Positions 7,593 to 16,116 of a DNA stretch of 64,000 nucleotides are shown one piece after another. Within the stretch, counting starts at the first letter, position 1; the number at the start of each line of letters is the position of its first letter. The notes beneath the pieces are model-generated. The model made no database searches. It saw only the letters and a program-made list of their open reading frames with translations, and was not told the DNA's origin. Origin of the DNA: Chitinophagaceae bacterium (lineage in GTDB: Bacteria; Bacteroidota; Bacteroidia; Chitinophagales; Chitinophagaceae); NCBI GenBank assembly GCA_023957155.1, contig JAMLHK010000001.1:558001-622000 (forward strand). Direction: 5' to 3'. The position numbers were made by a program, and so were the translations under genes.

Positions 7593-9527
7593 ATGGCAAA
7601 GAATCCTCCTAAAATTCGCATTGCTGACAATTCAATAAGAGCTCAGTTTGATGTACAGACTTTCAATGAATCTGAAAGGACGATTGAAGTTGTATTTGCT
7701 ACTGAAGCTGAAGTGGTACGCAATTCCTGGGATGGTCGTTTTATTGAAATCCTGGATTGCCGGGAAAGCTCAGTAAGATTAGAGCGTATTAATTCTGGTG
7801 GTCCCGTCCTGAATAATCATTCCCGCTGGTCGCTGGAAGATCAGATTGGCGTGGTGGTAAGAGCCTGGATAGCTGGCAAGCAATGCCGGGCGTTGGTAAA
7901 ATTTTCAACCCGCCAGGAAGTTGCTGGCTTGGTTGAAGATATCAAAAATGGTGTCATTCGTAATGTATCTGTTGGTTACCGGGTATATAAGTACGAAGTG
8001 AAGGAGGGTAAAAAAGATGAGATATCTACTTATCGTGCCCTGGATTGGGAACCAATGGAATTATCAATGGTTCCTGTGCCTGCTGATTTTAAGGCACAAA
8101 CCCGTGCAGATGATATCCGCTTTTATGATGCGGAAATTATAAACTCAAATTTTTCAAATTCAAATACAATGGCAAAAGAAAACGAAGAAAGGTCCGCTGA
8201 AACTACTCCTGCAGTAGCAGCTACTACTACTCCTGCACAACCCGCGGTTGATGCTGAAGCTATACGCGCTGCCGCGGTAACAGCGGAACGCACTCGTGTT
8301 AAAGATATCGGGCATGCGGTTCGCTCCGCAAAGCTTAGTGATGAGTTTGCCGATAAGCTTATTGCCGATGGCAGTACAATAGATGCTGCCCGCGCTGCAA
8401 TTATTGATGAGCTGGCAAAAAACCAACCGCCTGTTGAAACCCGCAGCACTCATAGCGCTCAGGTTACAGGTGAAGATGAATCCGTGCAGGTGCGCTCCGC
8501 AATGGAGGAAGCAATTTTGCACCGTGCTTTCCCGGATAAGTTTAAAATCAAAACCGAAAAAGCAAGCGATTTCCGCGGGTTTAGTATGGTTGATTACGGC
8601 CGTTCTATTCTTGAAAGGAATGGCGTGAAGGCGGGAAGGCTTACAGGTGATGAGGTTGTTTCCCGCGCTTTGGCTACCACTGATTACCCTGCCTTGTTGG
8701 GTAATGTAGTAAATACATTTTTACGTAGCGCGTATGATGCCGCTCCGCAAACATGGAAGCCATTGGCCACACAATACAACGCCTCTGATTTTAAGCAGAT
8801 AACCGGTGTTCAATTCGGTGGTAACCTGAAACTGGAAAAAGTTAATGAACACGGTGAGTATAAGTATGGTAAGCTGGAAGAAGCAAAAGAATCTTTTAAG
8901 CTGGAAACTTACGGTAAAATTGTGGCCATTACCCGTCAGGCTTTGGTTAATGATGATCTGAATGGCTTTGCCCGTCTCAGTCAGTTGTTTGGTCATGCTG
9001 CTGCTAACCTGGAAAGTGATATCATGTGGGGTTTGATCACGGGTAATGTTACTATGGGTGATGGTAAATCGCTTTTCCATACTGATCATAAAAACCTTGC
9101 AGGCTCCGGTGCTGCTCCTGCAGAAAATACTTTAACTGCTGCCCGTGTTGCGCTATTTAAACAAACTGGCTCGGACGGTGAAAAAATAAATGTAACCGCT
9201 AAATACCTGGTCGTTCCGATTGAACTGTTGGTTACTGCACAAAAACTTATGACTGCTGTAACTGCCGGCAAAACAGCAGATGTGAATGTATTCAATGGCG
9301 CGTATGAGATCATCACAGATGGCCGCCTTACTGATACTGCTGCATGGTACCTGGCTGCTGCCCCCGGTTCTATTGATGTGCTTGCTTATGCATATCTGAA
9401 CGGACAGGGCTTATACACTGAAACCCGTAACGGTTTTGATGTGGATGGTGTTGAAGTGAAAGCGCGTTTGGATTTTGCAGGCGCTGCTATGGATTACCGC
9501 GGATTGTATAAGAACCCCGGGGCTTAA
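7593..9527 (+). CDS. prohead protease / major capsid protein fusion
   Basis: A 644-residue fusion. The N-terminal 190 residues are an HK97-type (U35) prohead protease: catalytic His in LNNHSRWS (His76) and Ser in VSVGYRVY (Ser126), with the ERTIEVVFAT strand. A low-complexity Ala/Thr/Pro linker and coiled scaffold-like segment follow (about 193-285), then a Mu gpT/HK97-fold capsid domain ending DYRGLYKNPGA. Such protease-capsid fusions are known. ATG 7593 is preferred to TTG 7572 because the TTG lies inside the promoter box. An internal ATG at 8169 (MAKENEERSAE) could make a scaffold-capsid product lacking protease. Confidence 0.9.
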   Translation: MAKNPPKIRIADNSIRAQFDVQTFNESERTIEVVFATEAEVVRNSWDGRFIEILDCRESSVRLERINSGGPVLNNHSRWSLEDQIGVVVRAWIAGKQCRALVKFSTRQEVAGLVEDIKNGVIRNVSVGYRVYKYEVKEGKKDEISTYRALDWEPMELSMVPVPADFKAQTRADDIRFYDAEIINSNFSNSNTMAKENEERSAETTPAVAATTTPAQPAVDAEAIRAAAVTAERTRVKDIGHAVRSAKLSDEFADKLIADGSTIDAARAAIIDELAKNQPPVETRSTHSAQVTGEDESVQVRSAMEEAILHRAFPDKFKIKTEKASDFRGFSMVDYGRSILERNGVKAGRLTGDEVVSRALATTDYPALLGNVVNTFLRSAYDAAPQTWKPLATQYNASDFKQITGVQFGGNLKLEKVNEHGEYKYGKLEEAKESFKLETYGKIVAITRQALVNDDLNGFARLSQLFGHAAANLESDIMWGLITGNVTMGDGKSLFHTDHKNLAGSGAAPAENTLTAARVALFKQTGSDGEKINVTAKYLVVPIELLVTAQKLMTAVTAGKTADVNVFNGAYEIITDGRLTDTAAWYLAAAPGSIDVLAYAYLNGQGLYTETRNGFDVDGVEVKARLDFAGAAMDYRGLYKNPGA

Positions 9528-9588
9528 TGCCTGATTTGAGCAAAAATTTTCTTACAAAAAATAATTTTCATTTCATCAATTACAGAAT

Positions 9589-9912
9589 ATGAAAAATTTC
9601 ATTCAAAAAGGTGATTTTATTGATGTTGTTGCCGGCGGTGCTATTACCGGGGGATCTGTGCAAAAGGTGGGTGACCTGATTGGCATTGCTACCAAAGGCG
9701 CGGCTACCGGGGAATCTTTTCCGGTTGCGCTTACCGGTGTTTTTCTGGTACCTAAAGCAACATCACTGGCCATCAACCAGGGTGATACGCTTTATTGGGA
9801 TGTAGCCGATGGCAATTTTAATAAAACGGCTGCCGATAATTTTAAAGGCGGGCATGCTGCGGCCGGCGCATTGTCGGCTGACACTACAGTGTTGATCAGA
9901 TTAGCGCAATAA
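9589..9912 (+). CDS. DUF2190 family capsid decoration/stabilising protein
   Basis: A 107-residue protein with the DUF2190 pattern: NFIQKGDFIDVVAGGAITGG at the N-terminus, GxxxGIAxxxAATGESFPVALTGVF, then GDTLYWDVADG near residue 65. Members lie directly after the capsid gene and act as capsid cement or head-fibre proteins. The TAA overlaps the next ATG (TAATG at 9910-9914). Confidence 0.85.
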   Translation: MKNFIQKGDFIDVVAGGAITGGSVQKVGDLIGIATKGAATGESFPVALTGVFLVPKATSLAINQGDTLYWDVADGNFNKTAADNFKGGHAAAGALSADTTVLIRLAQ

Positions 9913-10301
9913 TGCCTGAAAATATTTTTGATGGCATGCGGGATAAGGCTCATGATGTTGTAAGCAACACGATGGGGTATACTGCATCCTGGTTGCCTTC
10001 TGATAGTACTGATGGCGATGAGCCATTAACTGCAAGAGTTCTTTTCAATAAGCCTACCGATAAGGAAAAGGTGGATGGATACGAATATGACCCGTATAGG
10101 TATATGATGGAGTACCGCAATGACTTTTTCCCCGGGTTAAAGGATAGGGTTGATTCAAACCGGAATGAAACGGTGTTTATATCCGGGATTGAATATTATG
10201 TTCGGTCTATTGCTGCAAAATACGATGGTAATACGCTTATTGCTGAATTGTATAAATATCAGGGGGGAATGTCACAAGGTTTTTCACACAGTTTTTCATA
10301 A
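9912..10301 (+). CDS. putative head-tail attachment protein
   Basis: A 129-residue protein in the position of head-completion proteins (lambda gpFII, P2/Mu analogues), between DUF2190 and the gp37-like tail-terminator gene. It has a helical N-terminus and a beta-rich C-terminus with YYVRSIAAKYDGNTLIAELY, resembling the final strand of the FII-like fold. The assignment rests mainly on order and length. Stop and next start overlap (TAATG). Confidence 0.6.
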   Translation: MPENIFDGMRDKAHDVVSNTMGYTASWLPSDSTDGDEPLTARVLFNKPTDKEKVDGYEYDPYRYMMEYRNDFFPGLKDRVDSNRNETVFISGIEYYVRSIAAKYDGNTLIAELYKYQGGMSQGFSHSFS

Positions 10302-10783
10302 TGGATATAAGGTCTGCAGAAATAGAGATAGCAGCTTTTTTGGCTGGGAAACTTGGTGAAGGCTATGATGTGTTAGCCCTTCCGGAAAAGCAGTCCGACT
10401 ATGAAAAACCATTTTTAAAGGGTCGCTTAACGGTTGCTTTTGCAGGGGAAAAGCCGGAAATGCCACAAAGCACATTCCAGGTTTCTCAGCATGTAAAGCA
10501 AACGTATACGATTAGTGTGCAAAGCCGGTTCCTCAATTCGATGCCTGATGTATTCGGCATTGGGAAATTATGCGATAAGGTAAAGGCTTACCTGATTGGG
10601 TATCAGCCAACAGACGGAGGATTGATGTACTATGTGAATCATGAATTTGTAAGATATGAAGGGGGTGTTTGGGAACACGCTATTGATTTTGAAACCAAAA
10701 CGCTGAGGGTACAGGAAGATAATTTGGAAGAAGAAACAGGAGCGCCGTTATCGTCTGTTTCGTTGAATGAAACTTTTGTTTAA
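10301..10783 (+). CDS. Mu gp37-like tail terminator/completion protein
   Basis: A 160-residue protein preceding the tail sheath, as gp37 does in Mu-like phages. MDIRSAEIEIAAFLAGKL and YTISVQSRFLN fit the DUF1834/gp37 family. It is expected to cap the tail tube and join it to the head. It overlaps the preceding gene by one base and ends 18 bases before the sheath ATG. Confidence 0.72.
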   Translation: MDIRSAEIEIAAFLAGKLGEGYDVLALPEKQSDYEKPFLKGRLTVAFAGEKPEMPQSTFQVSQHVKQTYTISVQSRFLNSMPDVFGIGKLCDKVKAYLIGYQPTDGGLMYYVNHEFVRYEGGVWEHAIDFETKTLRVQEDNLEEETGAPLSSVSLNETFV

Positions 10784-10801
10784 AGCAATAAAAAAAATAA
10801 A

Positions 10802-12211
10802 ATGTCAAATTTTTTGCATGGTGTTGAAACAATTGAAATAGAGCACGGATCCAGGCCTATCACTGTTGTAAAATCGGCGGTAATAGGATTGATAGGGTTA
10901 GCCCCTGAAGGTCCGGTTAATACGCCTGTGTTGGTGGCCGGTGATACGGATGCAGCTCAATTCGGAAAGCCCATACCGGGTTTTGATATTCCGCAGGCGC
11001 TTGATGCTGTATTTAAGCAGGGAGCCGGTACCGTTATTGTGGTCAATATCTTTAATTCTACTACGCATACATCTCAGGTTACAGATGAAGTACATGCCGT
11101 TACTGATGGTGGCTTGAAATTATCTGCCGCTCCTATTGGTTCGGTAACAATAAAAGATAGCGAAGGTGAAGCGGTATCCTATCTGCCGGGCGAGGATTAT
11201 TTCATTGATGAATATGGTAACTTTAAGGTACTTTCTGCTGAAATTGCAAACGGTACTTCACTTAAATTCACTTTCAAGAAACTTGATCTTACCAAAGTAC
11301 TCAATTCACATATTATTGGTGCCGTTGGAGGGGATGATAGCAGAACAGGGATGAAGGTTTGGGATTTGTCATTCAATCTTCTTGGCTTTAATCCCAAAAT
11401 ACTGATTGCCCCGGGGTTCAGCCATGATGAGGCAATAACTTCTGAATTGATCGCATGCGCTGATAAATTCAGAGCGGTTGCGCTGATTGATGCGCCTGCA
11501 GGCACCACCGTAAGCGAAGCCATTGCCGGCCGCGGGATTGCCGGTGATATCAATTTCAATACGTCAAGTAAGCGGGCTTTGCTTTTATATCCGCGCCTGA
11601 AGGCTTACGATGTTGCTACAGATAGTAATATTGATTTTGCTTACAGCCAGTATATGGCCGGTGTTATAGCTGCTACCGATAATGCTTATGGCTTTTGGTT
11701 CAGTCCTTCCAATAAAGAAATTAAAGGCATTGTTGGTGCGGAAAGGAATATCAGTGCAGGCATCAGCGATGCCAGCAGTGAAGCCAACAGACTGAACGAA
11801 GTGGGCATTACTACCATCTTCAACAGTTTCGGTACAGGTATTCGTACATGGGGTAATCGTAGCGCGGCGTTTCCTTCCTCAACTTTACCGGATAATTTTA
11901 TTTCCGTTCGCAGAACTGCCGATGTTCTACAGGAATCCGTTGAGCAGGCTTCTTTACAGTTCATTGACCGGCCTATTAACCAGGCGTTGATTGATACTAT
12001 TCGCGAATCAGTGAATGCATTCATTCGCATCCTGGTTGGTCGTGGTGCCCTGGTAGATGGTAGCTGTAAGTTTGACAGGAATAAGAACCCTAATGAGCAA
12101 TTAGCAGCCGGGCAATTGGTGTTTGACATCACATTTATGCCGCCTACGCCAGGAGAACGCATAACATTCAACAGTTTTATTGACCTGAACCTGTTGAAGT
12201 CTTTACAGTAA
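10802..12211 (+). CDS. contractile tail sheath protein
   Basis: A 469-residue sheath subunit. The N-terminal HGVETIEIEHGSRPITVVKS, SAVIGLIGLAPEG and a central domain around GGDDSRTGMKVW, plus the C-terminal RTADVLQESVEQASLQFIDR and FNSFIDLNLLKSLQ, match P2 FI / Mu sheath proteins. Several hundred copies surround the tube and contract on injection. It lies directly before the tail tube gene, which fixes the phage as myovirus-like. Length is normal for the family. Confidence 0.95.
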   Translation: MSNFLHGVETIEIEHGSRPITVVKSAVIGLIGLAPEGPVNTPVLVAGDTDAAQFGKPIPGFDIPQALDAVFKQGAGTVIVVNIFNSTTHTSQVTDEVHAVTDGGLKLSAAPIGSVTIKDSEGEAVSYLPGEDYFIDEYGNFKVLSAEIANGTSLKFTFKKLDLTKVLNSHIIGAVGGDDSRTGMKVWDLSFNLLGFNPKILIAPGFSHDEAITSELIACADKFRAVALIDAPAGTTVSEAIAGRGIAGDINFNTSSKRALLLYPRLKAYDVATDSNIDFAYSQYMAGVIAATDNAYGFWFSPSNKEIKGIVGAERNISAGISDASSEANRLNEVGITTIFNSFGTGIRTWGNRSAAFPSSTLPDNFISVRRTADVLQESVEQASLQFIDRPINQALIDTIRESVNAFIRILVGRGALVDGSCKFDRNKNPNEQLAAGQLVFDITFMPPTPGERITFNSFIDLNLLKSLQ

Positions 12212-12242
12212 ACAACTTTTGAAAAGCTTTTAATATAAAAAA

Positions 12243-12767
12243 ATGGCTGAAAAAATTTCTATCAACCGGTGTACTAATGCCAATGTGTATGTCAATGGTA
12301 ATTCCTTTTTAGGGAGGGCAGATGAAATTACATTACCACAGATAAAGGCAAAGATGAGTGAGCATAAGGCGGCCGGTTTACTTGGTTCGCTGGAATATTT
12401 TGCCGGCGTGGATAAATTGGAGGCAAAATTCAAATGGAACTCCTTTTATCCTGATCTTTTAAAGCAGGCGGCTAACCCATTTCAGGCGGTAAAGGTCCAG
12501 GTACGAGCTTCACTCGAAACTTATGAAGGGGGCAGCAGGATATCTCAGCAGAAGCTTGTGGTATACCTTACCGGGCAGTTCCGCGATTTGCCATTAGGTA
12601 CGTTTAAGCAGTCGGATAACGTGGAGCTGGAAAGCAATATGAGCGTTACCGCTGTTAAGATGGAGATCAATGATGACGAGATTATTGAATTGGATTTGGA
12701 AGCCAATATTTACAAGGTGAACGGTGAGGATTTGTTAGCACAATACCGGTCTAACCTGGGTATTTGA
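12243..12767 (+). CDS. major tail tube protein (P2 FII-like)
   Basis: A 174-residue tube subunit. NANVYVNGNSFLGRADEITL, then LPLGTFKQSDNVELESNMSV and the closing IIELDLEANIYKVNGEDLL strongly resemble P2 FII. It forms the inner tube through which DNA passes. It follows the sheath gene with the usual 31-base gap. Confidence 0.93.
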   Translation: MAEKISINRCTNANVYVNGNSFLGRADEITLPQIKAKMSEHKAAGLLGSLEYFAGVDKLEAKFKWNSFYPDLLKQAANPFQAVKVQVRASLETYEGGSRISQQKLVVYLTGQFRDLPLGTFKQSDNVELESNMSVTAVKMEINDDEIIELDLEANIYKVNGEDLLAQYRSNLGI

Positions 12768-12810
12768 TAAAATAATTGTTTGTGGCTTTACCGCCTTTAG
12801 CTACAAGCAT

Positions 12811-12838
12811 ACACCTCTGCAATGGGGTGTTTTTATTT
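12811..12838 (+). terminator. weak hairpin with T tract after tail tube gene
   Basis: ACACC and GGTGT can pair around a 10-base loop and are followed by TTTTATTT. The stem is only about five pairs, so this is at most a partial terminator lowering expression of the chaperone relative to the tube. Confidence 0.35.
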
Positions 12839-12869
12839 AAACAATCATCAATCATTAATAACAAAAAGT

Positions 12870-13226
12870 ATGGAAGAAACAAAAAAGGTTTATCCCACGG
12901 CGCCTGATGCGGATGGGTGGTTTTATGAAAATGAGGACGAAGAAACTGCAGGCGTTCAAACCAGAACTTATGAAAATATGTCAAGGGCAAAACGGGTGTT
13001 TATTTCGGGTAACCGGGAAGTGATGGTGAGGGAATTAAAAGGACGGGACTTTAGTATTATTCAGGATATAACAAAGGACGGGAAAATAGGCTTTGAAGCG
13101 GCAACAATGTCTTTGTGTGTAAAAATTAATGATCAGGGTTATCCGGCCGAATATTATATGGATGATTTAAGGTTGGGGGACTTTTCTAAAATTTTAATTC
13201 CGGTAGGCAGAATAAATTTTTCGTAA
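12870..13226 (+). CDS. tail assembly chaperone, short form (gpE / Mu gp41-like)
   Basis: A 118-residue protein between tail tube and tape measure, the fixed position of tail assembly chaperones. I chose ATG 12870 (MEETKKVYPTAPDADGWF) after an A-rich leader; upstream codons in frame have no good start. EVMVRELKGRDFSIIQDI fits gpE/gp41 proteins (REPxxxDL-type start of the domain). The gene ends in a -1 slippery heptamer that leads into a long form. Chaperones of this type coat the tape measure during tail assembly and are not in the virion. Confidence 0.85.
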   Translation: MEETKKVYPTAPDADGWFYENEDEETAGVQTRTYENMSRAKRVFISGNREVMVRELKGRDFSIIQDITKDGKIGFEAATMSLCVKINDQGYPAEYYMDDLRLGDFSKILIPVGRINFS

Positions 13227-13254
13227 GCCGTAAGGAAATTTCCTTTACGGCTTA
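13214..13254 (+). promoter_or_regulatory. -1 ribosomal frameshift site with stimulatory hairpin
   Basis: AAATTTT (13214-13220) is in the correct X XXY YYZ register (ata AAT TTT tcg taa), four codons from the zero-frame stop. From 13224 a stem of about 15 pairs follows: TAAGCCGTAAGGAAA pairs with TTTCCTTTACGGCTTA, with one bulged T. The spacer is 3 bases, shorter than typical, so the bottom of the stem may open during the shift. The same hairpin could also act as a terminator. Confidence 0.75.
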
Positions 13255-13375
13255 TTATTATGGGCAAAGTCCATTGGAGGTTGAATGCTGGTCTGCTAAT
13301 AATATACGGAAATGGTATAATGAAGCCGTTGCACTTCATAATCATATCAATGGGAGTGATTCACGGGATAGTTGA
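13220..13375 (+). CDS. -1 frame extension of the tail chaperone (E' part)
   Basis: After slippage at 13214-13220 the -1 frame stays open for 51 codons to TGA 13375, giving a fusion of about 168 residues. The extension contains YYYGQSPLEVECWSANNIRK and ends in a Trp/Tyr/Glu/His segment resembling the gpE' tails of P2 and Mu (YGWxPxExxxMxxxELxxW). It has no start codon of its own, and E/E' or G/GT frameshifting is conserved in tailed phages, so it is called as a frameshift product. It ends 29 bases inside the frame of a leftward small gene. Confidence 0.75.
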   Translation, partial: FVSRKEISFTAYYYGQSPLEVECWSANNIRKWYNEAVALHNHINGSDSRDS

Positions 13376-13571
13376 TCAACCATTTTAAAAAGCGGTAGAT
13401 AAATGTAAAGGTATAGCCCACTGTACCCCATCCGAAATACCAAATACCTAAATAGGCTAATATTTTCGTCCAATAAAAGTATGAAGAATTGATTATCAAT
13501 AGGCAAAGAGACAGGAGTATAACACAGGTTATAAAAGTCTGAAAATCTATATCTGATAATATTCTTTTCAT
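13347..13571 (-). CDS. possible leftward two-helix membrane protein
   Basis: A 74-residue frame from ATG 13571 with two hydrophobic segments (TFITCVILLSLCLLIINSS and ILAYLGIWYFGWGTVGYTF). It lies against the tail operon, in the unusual 224-base gap between the chaperone and tape measure genes, overlapping the E' end by 29 bases. Longer versions from 13598 or 13625 are possible. A small membrane moron (for example superinfection exclusion) is plausible but unproven. Confidence 0.45.
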   Translation of the reverse strand: MKRILSDIDFQTFITCVILLSLCLLIINSSYFYWTKILAYLGIWYFGWGTVGYTFTFIYRFLKWLINYPVNHSH

Positions 13572-13599
13572 AGTGTAAAAATAATAAACGGATTTCATA

Positions 13600-15627
13600 A
13601 TGGCAAGTACTTCAATGTTGGGCATTGCTTTATTGCTTTCTGCTAATACCAGACAGGCGCGTAATGAGATAGCCAGCTTTACCAGGTATATGTCTGCCGA
13701 GATGAAAAATACGTATGAAGCCGGTCAGAAGATGTCTCAGCGCGGTAATGATATTATGAAAAGCGGGTTGAGCGATCTAAAAGGTGGTATTGCCGCTTTG
13801 GCGCCGGTAATTGGTGTAGTTAAGGAGGCTATGAATTTTGAAGATGCAATGGCTGATGTGGCAAAAGTGGCGAATCTTGACCGGACTTCCGCTGAATTTA
13901 AAGGCTTGTCAAATGATGCATTGGAGTTAAGCAAACATTTGGCAACCAATGCAGATGACGTAGGTAAATTGTATGCTTCTTTGCTTGCAGGTGGCACCGC
14001 CCGGGCTGACTTAAAGGATGTTGCCAATATTGCCGGTGAAGCTGCTGTAGCTTTTGATATGAGCCAGGAGGCGGCCGGTGATGCATTCATGGTTATGAAA
14101 AATGCATTGGGTTTATCAGTTTGGGAAACTCAAAAGGCATTTGATGCCACGAATGCCATCACTAATAAATTCGGGGGGAAGGCTTCTGAAATTTTAGACT
14201 TTATGGTACAGGGTGGGGCATCGGTTGCCCGAACCCTGGGAGCAACCGCACCGCAGATGGAAGCGTTTGGCCGGTCTCTGATGAAAAGCGGGATAAGTAG
14301 TAGTGAGGCGGGGACTGTTATGTCCCGTTTCCAGGTGGGGTTGTATAATAACGCTAAAGCGTTGGCAATATTTAAAAAAGCTGGTGGAGGTTCTGAGGGT
14401 ATAGCTGCTATATTTGAAGCCGCTCAAAAAAGTGGCGACCCCTTTAAATGGTTCAAGGAGCATCATTTTGGGCAATACTCTACCCAAATGTCTTTGCTTG
14501 CAAAGAATATGGGATCGGTGCATGAAATGTTGACGTTTGTAGGCGATGAAAGTAATTATGCCGATTCTGCTCACCAGGAATTTGCCAACAGGGCTACAAC
14601 AACAAGTTTTAAGCTAAAGCAGGATTGGCAATCATTGAAAGCAACTTTTATTACTGCAGGCAATTCGCTTTTGCCGGCAATACAAAGTATTGCTGATGCC
14701 GTTTTACCACTGCTTGAATCGTTTGGAAAGTTTGTTGCCGCTAACCCGGGCTTAGTAAAAGCCATAGCAGTTGCAATATCTACATTTGCCGGGTTTAAAC
14801 TTGTTGGTGGATTGTTTAAGATTTCGTTTGGCGCTATATTTCAAACGTTCGGACAGTTCAAATCCTATTCTGCAATATTAAGGAATGGGATTCTTACAAT
14901 GCGACTGAGATTTTTATATTTTGGCGATTGGCTTAAAGGTCCTTTTCTTTCCAACATTACGAAGTTTGGTTCACTATTGAAATCAGGTATAACCACTGCG
15001 TTTTCATCTATTGCAAAAGCTGTTGGATCCGCTGCGCGTTTCCTGCTGACAAACCCTATTATACTTATCATAACGGCTATTGCGGTTGCGGCATATCTGA
15101 TTTATAAGAACTGGGATAAAATCAAGGTATGGATGGCTAATATATGGGCAAAAGTAAAAGTGATTTTCAGCGCTGCATGGGAGTGGATAAAAAATATGTT
15201 TTTGAATTATACTCCTTATGGATTGATCATAAAGAATTGGGATAAGATCACTCAGTTTTTTGGAGACTTATGGCAAAAGGTAAAAGATATTTTTTCTGCT
15301 GCATGGGAATGGATAAAGAAGTTGTTTAACCCGATAGAATTGATTAAGGGGGTGATGTCAAAAATAACCAGTATACTCCCGGGTTTTATTACTGGCAAAC
15401 ATTCTGTAAATGTAAAAAATCCTGCAATGGCTTTAGCAGGTGTTCCTGCTCCTGCCAATATTTCTACATCAAAAAGCTTTGGGGCAACCACTCATTTTGC
15501 ACCTGTGATTAATCTGTCCGGGGGAGCCTCTCATGCGGATGCCAATATGATAACAGACAATATGAAAAGGCAGTTTGACCGGATGATGAAAGATCATAAT
15601 GCCAGGCAGGAGCGTATAAAATTTTGA
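13600..15627 (+). CDS. tail tape measure protein
   Basis: A 675-residue tape measure. The N-terminal third has the TP901/P2 gpT domain with VIGVVKEAMNFEDAMADVAK and ATNADDVGKLYASLLAGGT. A hydrophobic middle region follows (residues about 385-410 and 485-505), then two near-repeated Trp-rich modules (KVIFSAAWEWIKNMF and KDIFSAAWEWIKKLF). It sets tail length and is ejected ahead of DNA. At 675 residues the tail would be about 100 nm by the usual 1.5 Angstrom per residue rule. It follows the frameshifted chaperone as expected. Confidence 0.93.
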   Translation: MASTSMLGIALLLSANTRQARNEIASFTRYMSAEMKNTYEAGQKMSQRGNDIMKSGLSDLKGGIAALAPVIGVVKEAMNFEDAMADVAKVANLDRTSAEFKGLSNDALELSKHLATNADDVGKLYASLLAGGTARADLKDVANIAGEAAVAFDMSQEAAGDAFMVMKNALGLSVWETQKAFDATNAITNKFGGKASEILDFMVQGGASVARTLGATAPQMEAFGRSLMKSGISSSEAGTVMSRFQVGLYNNAKALAIFKKAGGGSEGIAAIFEAAQKSGDPFKWFKEHHFGQYSTQMSLLAKNMGSVHEMLTFVGDESNYADSAHQEFANRATTTSFKLKQDWQSLKATFITAGNSLLPAIQSIADAVLPLLESFGKFVAANPGLVKAIAVAISTFAGFKLVGGLFKISFGAIFQTFGQFKSYSAILRNGILTMRLRFLYFGDWLKGPFLSNITKFGSLLKSGITTAFSSIAKAVGSAARFLLTNPIILIITAIAVAAYLIYKNWDKIKVWMANIWAKVKVIFSAAWEWIKNMFLNYTPYGLIIKNWDKITQFFGDLWQKVKDIFSAAWEWIKKLFNPIELIKGVMSKITSILPGFITGKHSVNVKNPAMALAGVPAPANISTSKSFGATTHFAPVINLSGGASHADANMITDNMKRQFDRMMKDHNARQERIKF

Positions 15628-15629
15628 TT

Positions 15630-16010
15630 ATGCTTGATAATATTCTTCAACTATTGATAATTGCTGTCTTTTTACAATTTATTGTACTGGCAGTAATATT
15701 TTCCATTAACAAAAAAAACAGTTTAATTATGAGCACACAGGAACAGTTTGCAGAAGTGTTGGAGCAAATAAAAACCAACACGGAAAACATTGCGGGGGAT
15801 ATTGTAGTCCTTACTGATCGTTTGGCGGCCGGCGGTTTAACCGCTGAAGAAGAAGCCAATGTATTAACTGAATTACGGGCGGTAGCAGGCAGGCTGAAGG
15901 AGATAGCTGATATTACTCCTGATGCTGAGCAGCCTGCACCGGAGGCGCCAACAGATCCGGTTGAACCGGAAGCGCCGGAAGAACCAGAAGAACCTATGCA
16001 GCCTGAATAG
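15630..16010 (+). CDS. small protein with N-terminal membrane helix and Pro/Glu tail
   Basis: A 126-residue frame starting ATG 15630, three bases after the tape measure stop. Residues 1-27 are hydrophobic (LLIIAVFLQFIVLAVIF), the middle is helical (EQFAEVLEQIKTNTENIAGD) and the end is a Pro/Glu-rich tail (PEAP, PVEPEAPEEPEEP). A shorter soluble form from ATG 15729 (MSTQEQFAEVLEQ) has an A-rich leader typical of this phage and may be the real start. Function unknown; it is the last gene before a strong terminator. Confidence 0.6.
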   Translation: MLDNILQLLIIAVFLQFIVLAVIFSINKKNSLIMSTQEQFAEVLEQIKTNTENIAGDIVVLTDRLAAGGLTAEEEANVLTELRAVAGRLKEIADITPDAEQPAPEAPTDPVEPEAPEEPEEPMQPE

Positions 16011-16037
16011 TTGTGTTGGCTGTGAATTGCTTTCAAA

Positions 16038-16064
16038 CAAAAATGCCCGGGAAGGGCATTTTTG
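16038..16064 (+). terminator. intrinsic terminator closing the head/tail-tube unit
   Basis: CAAAAATGCCC and GGGCATTTTTG form a perfect 11-bp stem with a 5-base loop, with A and T runs on the two sides, so it can work in both directions. It is immediately followed by the second late promoter-like element. Confidence 0.85.
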
Positions 16065-16065
16065 T

Positions 16066-16112
16066 TTGCCGATAGATTGACTAATCAAAAGCTATTGTTT
16101 CCGGTAAAATTG
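16066..16112 (+). promoter_or_regulatory. putative phage late promoter, copy 2 (gpU operon)
   Basis: TTGCCGATAGATTGACTAATC matches the 21-bp box of copies 1 and 3 at most positions. TAAAATTG (16105-16112) begins exactly 39 bases after the box start. The 25 bases before and including the ATG (TTGTTTCCGGTAAAATTGCC, then GTATG) are identical to copy 3. The predicted transcription start falls about at the ATG 16117, implying a leaderless or near-leaderless message. Confidence 0.65.
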
Positions 16113-16116
16113 CCGT

